A DNA stretch of 64,000 nucleotides from Paracrocinitomix mangrovi. GTDB taxonomy: Bacteria > Bacteroidota > Bacteroidia > Flavobacteriales_D > Crocinitomicaceae. The DNA lies in assembly GCF_019740355.2 (NCBI RefSeq), contig NZ_CP091819.1, positions 2,914,001-2,978,000 on the forward strand. Direction: 5' to 3'. The notes under the pieces are model-generated. The model was given only the letters and a program-made list of their open reading frames with translations, ran no database searches and was not told where the DNA came from. A program made the translations under genes and the position numbers. Of the stretch, positions 54,901 through 60,656 are shown in pieces. The stretch's first letter is position 1; each line of letters opens with the position of its first letter.

Positions 54901-55081
54901 CAAAGATGCAGCGACTCATTTCTTCTTTGACTACATACCTAAAGGAACTTATGTTTTTGAGTACGATTTAAGAGTACAACACAAGGGAGACATGTCAAAT
55001 GGTATTGCTACAATACAATGTATGTATGCACCTGAATTCACTTCACACTCAGATGGAATTAGGGTCCACGTAAAAGAATAA
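48905..55081 (+). CDS. Alpha-2-macroglobulin family protein with thioester motif
   Basis: Signal peptide MFKNLAITLLSFLIVSISFGQ with no lipobox. Helical N-terminal region (~25-360), then MG domains: DRTIYRPGQTIYYKG (~600) and FRVEEYKRPKFNVTMN (~690) are classic A2M_N parts. A Tyr/Gly/Ser-rich, then Asp/Glu-rich segment (~1115-1275) lies just before NFNETAFFYPQLLTDKDGNI...TESLTKWKFIGMAH-like residues (ANA/MG7), i.e. at the bait-region position. The thioester motif CAEQ is at 1505-1508 (EYPHECAEQTF) and the TED domain follows (AANGGWPWFPG). Such proteins trap attacking proteases in the periplasm. It is longer than E. coli YfhM (~1650). No pbpC gene is adjacent. Confidence 0.92.
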   Translation: MFKNLAITLLSFLIVSISFGQKDDPFYNSKWAKIDSLQRKGLYRMALSEVHEVFDYSTKNQHHNQVIKSVLYELKYNTYLEEDDYVLGISRLDELIKTAPSPSKEILHSLTAEVYWGYYSSNQWKFIERTHVGEVDLKDIRTWDLKRIAEKVRDHYVLSLMNAEKSKSELIKNYKEIASYTDRDEAEKMRPTLYDFLAYRALDFFRYQNFNVPGPGKSFIIDNPRYLANNSTFIALANSTLTVDSLNTKFYAVKIFGELTEFHQKKDDKNALFYAELERLKFIRTNAVFEDVDKSYYTALERLVQQYQKEDYSSEGLYEMAKYHSDKAGTYNYFGDTTYHWNYKIAMQICDKSIKLFPNAYGSEQCKALKTSITYKELNLNAEQAAPVKEASLLNISYRNVNKLYYKIVPYNYDKLNNQKVDYNKLLSDLRKTKGLFEKEITLKDPGDYQAHTTEIEVPGLDNGHYFLIVSSHPQYSEDGEAFSYCSFWSTDITYQMRNQSGERDVLVSNRKTGAPLAEAKAIVSYQKWNSLIRQYENKTLGTYTTDQNGVFSFKPKDDYYNYYIEVKHNGQVFAPNASHYAYRDYQYTQRTYTHFFTDRTIYRPGQTIYYKGIVVDQDEHDRQLKKNYKTTVYFYDVNSQEIAHQEVTTNEFGSFSGEFTAPFGVLTGQMRIQDTYGSKYFRVEEYKRPKFNVTMNPIEGEFQLNDNIEATGFAQAFAGNFIDGAEVKYRVTRTTSYYGWYSWYYWRPYEAAKEIASGNLTTDENGEFKIPFEAIPDMSANKKNLPVFTYTITVDVTDINGETHTGSSTVMVGYQSLKLNNNLRADINGEKDFMLELSTTNLNGQDVDAQGTVVIEKLKGPEHPLYSRMWQQPDLPLMSESDFKAKFSHMVYKDENNQYNWDVDKEVLKMNFDTKITDSIEIKNLKKWQPGVYKYTATAKDKNGVEVKDVAFFTLFKPSAKVSPTNDVFWLKELKSKAEPGDVVSVLLGTAEDEILVNYSIEVKNKIVSSDIVTLKKEQKKLDFKVTEEHRGNFTVHFSVVKNNRSFSRSVTVIVPHTNKELDLEFSTFRNKLLPGQDEEWTMTIKNKNGEGAMAELLATMYDASLDELYSPNAFYFNVWRTYYGSKGWQNPQGISSSYSRNYHHDWNPYYYYPSRYFPSLNYHGYSTYYYGRYYSYGWYDDFADGAVAEGDMEMEESVAMDEDITLSRKDVARNGNAKTTTGSFAAVTEVADAPMGGADKNLEQQNMQGILDNLEPDERERKEVDLSGVKVRSNFNETAFFYPQLLTDKDGNIKIKFTIPESLTKWKFIGMAHTQDLSTGMIEKEVVTQKDLMVVPNAPRFLREGDKITLSAKISNISDKDLEGAIQLDLLNPFDDKLIDDKFKHKGKQLPFKVDKGKSTSVSWTINVPYETSTVKYRFVAAAGDFSDGEESVLPILSNRMLVTESMPMPIRGKQSKTFKFDKLVNNKSKTLKHHRYTVEFTSNPAWYALQAMPYMMEYPHECAEQTFTRYYSNAIAAHVLNSNPKIREIINKWGEDSPDAFLSNLQKNQELKAVMLEETPWVLNAKSEEETKRNLAILLDMERMTKELDKALGKTIKNQAANGGWPWFPGMRESRYITQHIITGMGHLDHLGISSVKEDRRVWNMIKKGVDYLDGEIVEDYRLAKKYDPDYEKNQHIGYSQIQYLYARSYFKDISMNNNTKEAVQYYKDQAIKFWLNFNIYGEGMLALAAHRFEMKDLATDIVKSLKDRSIHHEEFGMYWKEYQIGYYWYQAPIETQALMIEMFDEVTDDQESVEDLKVWLLKQKQTTHWKTTKQTTEAVYALLLKGTDLLASDELVQVVVGDKPIEYVDKLVKDDPYKVKPEAGTGYFKTAWKGENVVPKMGDIKVTKKDDGVAWGAAYWQYFEDLDKITYAETNLKLEKDLFLINLTKEGEELVPVNENNELKVGDKMRVRIELRTDRNLEYVHMKDMRASGFEPINVLSTYKYRDGLGYYEATKDAATHFFFDYIPKGTYVFEYDLRVQHKGDMSNGIATIQCMYAPEFTSHSDGIRVHVKE

Positions 55082-55096
55082 TCAATTAAATAGCCT

Positions 55097-55124
55097 AAAA
55101 GGACCTCAATTGAGGTCCTTTTTT
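55097..55124 (+). terminator. Intrinsic terminator after the macroglobulin gene
   Basis: AAAAGGACCTCAA (55097-55109) and TTGAGGTCCTTTT (55110-55122) form a perfect palindrome that folds with a short AATT loop and runs into T residues up to 55124. Confidence 0.9.
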
Positions 55125-55137
55125 ATTTTCCTTTCGC

Positions 55138-55145
55138 TAAATTTG
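55138..55145 (+). promoter_or_regulatory. -7 box abutting the phosphatase start
   Basis: TAAATTTG, a perfect TAnnTTTG match, ends 5 nt before the A of the ATG at 55150. The 11-mer CGCTAAATTTG is shared with the promoter of the M28 peptidase gene at 29134-29144. Confidence 0.5.
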
Positions 55146-55149
55146 ATAC

Positions 55150-57105
55150 ATGTCGCGATTGATATTGCTATTTGTAATAATTATCTCATTCAGTGCTTTT
55201 TCTCAGGGAGAAGTAGAAGATAAATTGCGAAAAGCCGATCTGGTATACAATGAAAATCCGGCCGAATCATTTTCGTTGTGTGAATCTGCAGAAAGAGAAG
55301 CCAAGGAATTAAACAATACAGAATTTGATGGAAATATTGCCTTGTGTAAAGCAAGGTATTACCTGCTTATTTCAATGTATGATGCCTGTAGTAGGGAATT
55401 GAACAAAGCCACATTGTTTTTCGAAAAACGCGAAGACAAAGTAAACCTGGCTTCTGTCTACAACTTAAAGCAAAATATGCTTTCTAAGATTGGAGAAATT
55501 GAGGAAGCACATCAGTTTATGCTTAAAGTAGTTGAAATTGATAGAGAGACCAACAACACAGATCATTTGATAGGCGCCCTTAATAATCTTAGTTTGGATT
55601 ATAAAAGGATGAACCAGGCTGATAGCATGAAACAGGTGTTATTACAAGTGGAGGAATTGGAACCATATTTTGAGCCTACAGATTATTTGTATTACAATCA
55701 AAACTGGGGTCTGTATTACATTTTGATTAAAGATTATGATAAGGCAGTTGATTTCATTGACAAGGCTTTAAAAGTTGCCGAAGAAGAAAAAATGACAGAT
55801 AGTAAAGCCACCAACCTAGCGACAATGTCAAAAGTCTACCGCCTAAAAGGAAATTATGAACAAGCATTGACATTTGCTGAAGATGCATATGCCTTTTCGC
55901 AAGAGCATAATTTGATTTATGAAACAAGTGAGGCTTTGGTAGAATGGATTGCTGTTTTAGAGAAAACCGGAAACTATAAAGAGGCTTTTGAAGTTCAGAA
56001 GAAATGGATCAGAATTGATAATCAAATCAATGATTTAGAACGTATCCAAAAAGTCAAAGCTATTGAAGGTCAGCTTGAATTGGCACAGAAAGAAAAAAAG
56101 ATAGTTGAAGGAGAAGTTGCTTTGAAGGAATCCAAATTAAATAATCAAAAAGCCCAAACAAGAAATGCCTGGTTAAGTGGAGTGATCGTTCTGATTATTG
56201 TCCTTTTAGGATACACAGCTTTCATTTACTTAAGAACAAGAAAGTTGAACACCACCATTCAACAACAAAAAACAGAGGTTGAAACCAAAAGCTTAAAACT
56301 TGAAGAAGCATTGAATAGTATCAATGATAGTCTTGAATACAGTAAGTTGATTCAATCTTCAATGCTCCCGGCTAATAATGAATTTGTTCAAACTTTTAAC
56401 GGACATTTTATCCTTTACCAACCTAGAGATATTGTTAGTGGTGATTTTTACTGGATTCACAAAGAAGGAGACACTACTATTTTGGCAGTTGGAGATTGTA
56501 CCGGGCATGGAGTTCCGGGAGCAATGGTGAGCATGGTGTGTCACGAAGCATTAAATAAAGTTGTTGTAGAACATAAAGAATTGGAACCGGGTAAAATATT
56601 GGATGGTGTCAGAGATATTGTAACTGCAACTTTTAAGCGAAACAGTGATAATATTAGTGATGGAATGGATATTTGTTTGATCACCATTAAAGATGCAGAA
56701 TTGAAATATGCCGGAGCTAATAATGCATTGTGGATCTTCAGAGAAAATGCTATTGATCCGGAAACTGAAAATATACAGTTTTCAGCTTTCCGTAAGTGTG
56801 GATTGATTGAAATAAAACCGGATAAACAACCTATTGGATTTTATCATCAAACCAAGCCTTTTACAACGATCTCTTTTAACCTTATGAAAAATGATCGTCT
56901 TTATTTGTTTTCAGATGGATATGCAGATCAATTTGGAGGTGACAAAGGCAAAAAGCTAAAAGCTTCAAATATGAAAGAGTTGTTTGCTAAGTCCCAAGTT
57001 TTAGACATTGAAGAACAAGGAAAACATCTTAAGGATGTATTTAAAGAATGGAAAGGAGAGTTGGAGCAATTAGATGACGTTTGCGTAGTTGGAATTAGAA
57101 TATAA
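55150..57105 (+). CDS. TPR-containing SpoIIE/PP2C-type phosphatase
   Basis: Signal peptide (MSRLILLFVIIISFSAFSQ), a periplasmic TPR region (~25-300; e.g. ALKVAEEEKMTDSKATNLATMSKVYRLKGNYEQALTFAEDA as one TPR hairpin pair), a membrane helix (~339-361, LSGVIVLIIVLLGYTAFIYL), a coiled coil and a cytoplasmic SpoIIE-type PP2C domain (~385-651). The metal-binding Asp is in FYWIHKEGDTTILAVGDCTGHGVPGAMVSM; further signatures are SDGMDICLITI and LYLFSDGYADQFGGDKGKK. It senses envelope signals and dephosphorylates serine/threonine on a partner; SiaC-like 15639-16016 is a candidate. The next gene (zinc ribbon) starts 9 bp downstream. Confidence 0.92.
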   Translation: MSRLILLFVIIISFSAFSQGEVEDKLRKADLVYNENPAESFSLCESAEREAKELNNTEFDGNIALCKARYYLLISMYDACSRELNKATLFFEKREDKVNLASVYNLKQNMLSKIGEIEEAHQFMLKVVEIDRETNNTDHLIGALNNLSLDYKRMNQADSMKQVLLQVEELEPYFEPTDYLYYNQNWGLYYILIKDYDKAVDFIDKALKVAEEEKMTDSKATNLATMSKVYRLKGNYEQALTFAEDAYAFSQEHNLIYETSEALVEWIAVLEKTGNYKEAFEVQKKWIRIDNQINDLERIQKVKAIEGQLELAQKEKKIVEGEVALKESKLNNQKAQTRNAWLSGVIVLIIVLLGYTAFIYLRTRKLNTTIQQQKTEVETKSLKLEEALNSINDSLEYSKLIQSSMLPANNEFVQTFNGHFILYQPRDIVSGDFYWIHKEGDTTILAVGDCTGHGVPGAMVSMVCHEALNKVVVEHKELEPGKILDGVRDIVTATFKRNSDNISDGMDICLITIKDAELKYAGANNALWIFRENAIDPETENIQFSAFRKCGLIEIKPDKQPIGFYHQTKPFTTISFNLMKNDRLYLFSDGYADQFGGDKGKKLKASNMKELFAKSQVLDIEEQGKHLKDVFKEWKGELEQLDDVCVVGIRI

Positions 57106-57114
57106 AACGAAGCC

Positions 57115-57345
57115 ATGAAAAATTCAAAGACTTGTCCAAAGTGTGGAGGCACTGAAATTTACACAGATGCAGGAAATCCCAAAAGAGGTGATCGAACTTC
57201 AATACCTATTACTTCTTGGGGAAAGTTGTTTTTAGCCGTTTATATCTGTGCCGGTTGCGGATATCTTGAAGAATATGTTGAGCAAGATGATCTGTCAAAT
57301 TCTGACAAGATGGATAAACTCAAGAAAAATTTCAATAAAGCCTAG
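57115..57345 (+). CDS. Small zinc-ribbon protein
   Basis: The 76-residue product has two Cys pairs, CPKCGG (residues ~8-12) and CAGCGY (~43-46), which form a zinc ribbon around a short hydrophobic stretch (SWGKLFLAVYICAG). The C-terminus is charged. It follows the phosphatase gene by 9 bp and is probably cotranscribed. It ends in a CTAG shared with the stop of the converging gene. A nucleic-acid or protein-binding role is plausible; no named family. Confidence 0.72.
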   Translation: MKNSKTCPKCGGTEIYTDAGNPKRGDRTSIPITSWGKLFLAVYICAGCGYLEEYVEQDDLSNSDKMDKLKKNFNKA

Positions 57346-57983
57346 CTACAAGTGGTCAAAGGGTTTCCACACAACCACTCAGAGTGAATCCATCCTTCAA
57401 TTCCATTTCCTTTAACTTTTAACCAGGGGCCGCATTTATCCAACAAATGAAATCCTGACATTTCTTTATCTATAAAGTGATCCGGTTGCTGTATCCCATA
57501 GGTTGGACCACCCATCACTTCAATTGTTTCCCCTTCATAATTTCTGGTGTCTACACTTAAAACAGATCCATGAATCCAGCATTCACCATTGTCATTAAAC
57601 ATGAAGTCTTCTTCCATCCCTTCTATTATATTGTTTACCCTGAACCAGCCATTAGATGCTTCATATACTGTGATAAAAAACGCAACATTAATGTCATCTT
57701 CTTTTAATTGTCCAACAACCTTTCCGTTCGGTGTGTCTCTCACATTAGTACCTCCTTTATCCGGGTCATTCAAGTATACTTCAATAGGTCGATCATCACA
57801 TTTTTGTCCTCCGTCCATTTGATCGTCAGGCACATAAGAATCTGCAATGTCATCTGCAAAAACTTCCTCTTCAGAAATCGTTTCTTCAGAAATTTCTTCC
57901 TCTTCTGAACCTTCGTTTTTCACTTCTTCTCCACCACAACTTAGTAGAATGAACATGCTAAATGGAATAATAAACTTTTTCAT
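57342..57983 (-). CDS. Lipoprotein with two SH3b-like domains
   Basis: ATG at 57983 gives the lipoprotein signal MKKFIIPFSMFILLSC (Cys16); the frame extends 16 codons further. An acidic tether (EEEISEETISEEEVFADDIAD) precedes two SH3b-like segments: KGGTNVRDTPNGKVVGQL...GWFRVNN and YGIQQPDHF...GPWLKVKGNGIEGWIHSEWLC. Bacterial SH3 domains bind peptidoglycan or other cell-wall parts. It is probably tethered to the outer membrane, facing the wall. Four Cys near the C-terminus may form disulfides. Confidence 0.82.
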   Translation of the reverse strand: MKKFIIPFSMFILLSCGGEEVKNEGSEEEEISEETISEEEVFADDIADSYVPDDQMDGGQKCDDRPIEVYLNDPDKGGTNVRDTPNGKVVGQLKEDDINVAFFITVYEASNGWFRVNNIIEGMEEDFMFNDNGECWIHGSVLSVDTRNYEGETIEVMGGPTYGIQQPDHFIDKEMSGFHLLDKCGPWLKVKGNGIEGWIHSEWLCGNPLTTCS

Positions 57984-58023
57984 AAGATGTAATTTGAACA
58001 CAAAATAACTATTTAGTTGTAAA

Positions 58024-58770
58024 TCAGTCAATCATTACAATTTTCCTCATTTTTTTGTTGCCTTTATTTTGGATGATGTATTCGTCAGATTTTATCCTAA
58101 TTCCGTTCAGTTTATTCGGAGAAATGAGCTTTCTTGTCCATTGTGTTTTATTTATCTTAAAGTGAATAGGATTAGTTTCTTCTACTTCTTCAAATCCAAT
58201 GGATAAAAATGATTTTCCACTTGACCATTCCTTGTCAATATAGGTGACTAAATCATCTGTTGGATAATTGCGCGTGTAGTGTTGGATGATTTTATCTAAT
58301 CCACCAACTACCGTATAATTGATCAAAGAACAATACCTTTCAAGTTCAGTTGAATAATAAGTAGGAGATTCATATTTCATGAATCGCGGATCTGAAAATA
58401 CAGCAACGGCAACAATTTCTGTTTCATCCCTTAATCCTAAAAATAATTTACCTCCTCCAAAACCCAATAAATGATTTTGATCTACGAATGCTTTTGCCTC
58501 TTTTTTCGAAAGCACTTCTATGTTTGTATCTCTTGCATTTATGGTTACAAGATTTAACTTAAGAATTGATAGTAACCTTGATTTAACTTGTAGTGGTCTT
58601 TGTTCATAAAGATCCCTGTGAATAACAATATCATTTTCATTTTTTGGATAATTACCTTCTGAAAAAAAGAAAGAAAAGTTGCCTGAAATATATCTTCCTG
58701 CTTCCGATTTTTGTAATTCGGCGCCAAGGTCATTTAAATGGCTGATGATATCTTCAATCCAATTACTCAC
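58024..58770 (-). CDS. GNAT-fold-like protein resembling phage endonuclease accessory domains
   Basis: Residues ~85-235 resemble a domain found at the C-terminus of phage Hef/homing-endonuclease-like proteins and some Mom-like GNAT enzymes: SKKEAKAFVDQNHLLGFGGGKLFLGLRDETEIVAVAVFSDPRF (read as two blocks), ELERYCSLINYTVVGGLDKIIQHYTRNY, VTYIDKEWSSGKSFLSIGFEEVEETNPIHF. The start is GTG at 58770, with a perfect TACCTTTG box 5 nt before it. No nuclease domain is attached in the N-terminal 80 residues, which are helical and unrecognised. No phage gene is near. The function is unknown; the resemblance is from memory of motifs and is moderate. Confidence 0.6.
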   Translation of the reverse strand: MSNWIEDIISHLNDLGAELQKSEAGRYISGNFSFFFSEGNYPKNENDIVIHRDLYEQRPLQVKSRLLSILKLNLVTINARDTNIEVLSKKEAKAFVDQNHLLGFGGGKLFLGLRDETEIVAVAVFSDPRFMKYESPTYYSTELERYCSLINYTVVGGLDKIIQHYTRNYPTDDLVTYIDKEWSSGKSFLSIGFEEVEETNPIHFKINKTQWTRKLISPNKLNGIRIKSDEYIIQNKGNKKMRKIVMID

Positions 58771-58774
58771 AGTT

Positions 58775-58782
58775 CAAAGGTA
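58775..58782 (-). promoter_or_regulatory. -7 box abutting the 58770 start
   Basis: TACCTTTG on the minus strand is a perfect TAnnTTTG match whose final G lies 5 nt before the GTG start. It is only 9 nt from the plus-strand promoter candidate of the fibre-like gene. Confidence 0.45.
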
Positions 58783-58791
58783 CCAAACAAT

Positions 58792-58825
58792 TTTGCTGAG
58801 ATATTAGTTTTTATATATACATTTA
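58792..58825 (+). promoter_or_regulatory. Possible promoter of the secreted-fibre operon
   Basis: TTTG (58792-58795), 22 nt, TACATTTA (58818-58825; 7 of 8 matches). The leader to the ATG at 58867 would be about 38 nt. Confidence 0.4.
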
Positions 58826-58866
58826 TACAGATAGTCCATAGGATTACTCTACCAAAAACTATAAAA

Positions 58867-60630
58867 ATGAAAAAAATTACTTTATCACTTTCACTGATAT
58901 CATTGTCAGTGCTTTCTTTTGCTCAAAATAATGTTGGAATCGGAACTACTACCCCGGATGCATCTTCAAAACTGGAGGTTACTTCTACTAATCAAGGTGT
59001 CTTGGTTCCAAGAATTGCTTTAACTGCAACAAATGCTGCCGCTCCTGTTACAGCACCGGCAACTTCATTATTAGTTTATAATACAGCAACTGCTGGAACG
59101 GTTCCAAATAACGTAACACCTGGTTATTATTACTGGGATGGCGTTCAATGGGTGAGATTGCAAAGTGGAAGTGGTTCTGCTTCATGCGTAACACTTGATG
59201 AAGCTTATGATTGTACATCTCCTGGTGCAGGAAGAATAGTAACGGTAAATGATGGTTCAATTGAATTTAACCAAACTGCCGGAACGAATACAGAAGTTTT
59301 GACAGTTACCACAACTCAAGGTACTGCTGCAACTCCGGTAAATGGAATTTCTACTGTACATTCAGGAGTAGGTAATGCGATAATTGCAGAAGCGACAAGT
59401 GCCTCTGCAGATCAAGCTTATGCACCTATTGTAGGTTCAGTATCCAATTCAACTACCAGTAATGCTGGTGTTTTAGGTTTGTATAACGGTTCAGGTGCTT
59501 TTGCATCAGGAGGAACTTTCCAAGTTACAACCACAGATGGTGGAATCGGAATGTTATCTGTGAATGGATCGCCTTCACCTACTCAAACAAATTACGGTGG
59601 TCTTGCATGGTCTTTAGGAGGAAGTGCAAATAATTACGGTTTTCAAGGAGTTGTAGGTAATGGTTCTGGAACAGTAAACTCATACACCAGTGCTGATGTT
59701 ACAACTGCAGGATTATATGGTGTAAATGAAAGTACAACAGGTGGTGCCGGTGTTTTCGGAATCGGTGTTCAAGGTATGGTTGGTTTAACAGACTATACTA
59801 ATGCTTACGCTATTTACGGACAAAATTTTGGAGCAAATAATGCGGGATTTCAAGTAGGAATATTAGGTGATGGTGGTCACGGAGTTTGGGGACAATCACA
59901 AGTGCTTGGAGGAGTTGGTGTATATGGTTTAGCAAATCCAACGGTAATTAACGGAAACTATAGTCAAACAACAGGTGTTGCTGCTGCTTTAGTAGGTGAC
60001 GGAGCTGGTGTTGTTGGTGAAGGTGCATTCCCAGACTGGGGAGTTGTATCACTTGGAGATCTTGGTGCTACAGGAACTAAAACTTTTATCATTGATCACC
60101 CTGAAGATCCTGAAAATAAAGCTTTAAAACACTTCTCAATTGAATCAAATGAGGTGTTAAACGTATATAGAGGTACTGCTGAATTTGATGCAAATGGTGT
60201 GGCTGTTGTTACATTGCCAACTTATTTTGATGAACTAAATATCAATTTCTCTTATCAGTTAACTGCTGTTGGAGCGCCTTCTCCAAACATGTATGTTTCA
60301 AAAGAAGTACAGGGAACTGTATTTGAAATTAGTGGTGGAGCAGCAAATGCAAAAGTATCATGGACAGTTTATGCTGAAAGAAATGACAAATACTTACAAG
60401 TTCATCCTGAAGCAAAAATTGCTGAAGTGGATAAAGCAGATCACCAAAAAGGAAAATATCTTGATCCTGCAACATACGGAAAAGATAGATCACAAGGAAT
60501 TATCAGTGGTGGAGAGATTTTAAAATTAGATGGTGCTTCAGATGCTGAAAAAACACAATCTGATAAAAATCCAATTAAGGAATTACCTAAAAAGGCTGAA
60601 AACAACAGTCCATCAACAGACAATCAATAA
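58867..60630 (+). CDS. Secreted fibre-like protein
   Basis: ATG at 58867 gives the signal peptide MKKITLSLSLISLSVLSFAQ. The start of the mature part NNVGIGTTTPDASSKLEV...GVLVPRIALTATNAA is the N-terminal module found in many Bacteroidota tail-fibre-like secreted proteins, followed by LLVYNTATAG and YYYWDGVQWVRL. Residues ~130-450 are a Gly/Ala/Thr-rich beta-structured region with GVYGLANP- and GVFGIGVQG-type repeats. The C-terminus is charged (KYLDPATYGKDRSQG; KNPIKELPKKAENNS). No sorting domain is seen. It heads a unit with the type B cargo (26 bp gap). Function is unknown. Confidence 0.78.
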   Translation: MKKITLSLSLISLSVLSFAQNNVGIGTTTPDASSKLEVTSTNQGVLVPRIALTATNAAAPVTAPATSLLVYNTATAGTVPNNVTPGYYYWDGVQWVRLQSGSGSASCVTLDEAYDCTSPGAGRIVTVNDGSIEFNQTAGTNTEVLTVTTTQGTAATPVNGISTVHSGVGNAIIAEATSASADQAYAPIVGSVSNSTTSNAGVLGLYNGSGAFASGGTFQVTTTDGGIGMLSVNGSPSPTQTNYGGLAWSLGGSANNYGFQGVVGNGSGTVNSYTSADVTTAGLYGVNESTTGGAGVFGIGVQGMVGLTDYTNAYAIYGQNFGANNAGFQVGILGDGGHGVWGQSQVLGGVGVYGLANPTVINGNYSQTTGVAAALVGDGAGVVGEGAFPDWGVVSLGDLGATGTKTFIIDHPEDPENKALKHFSIESNEVLNVYRGTAEFDANGVAVVTLPTYFDELNINFSYQLTAVGAPSPNMYVSKEVQGTVFEISGGAANAKVSWTVYAERNDKYLQVHPEAKIAEVDKADHQKGKYLDPATYGKDRSQGIISGGEILKLDGASDAEKTQSDKNPIKELPKKAENNSPSTDNQ

Positions 60631-60656
60631 TTGACATTCATTAAAAAACTATTATA

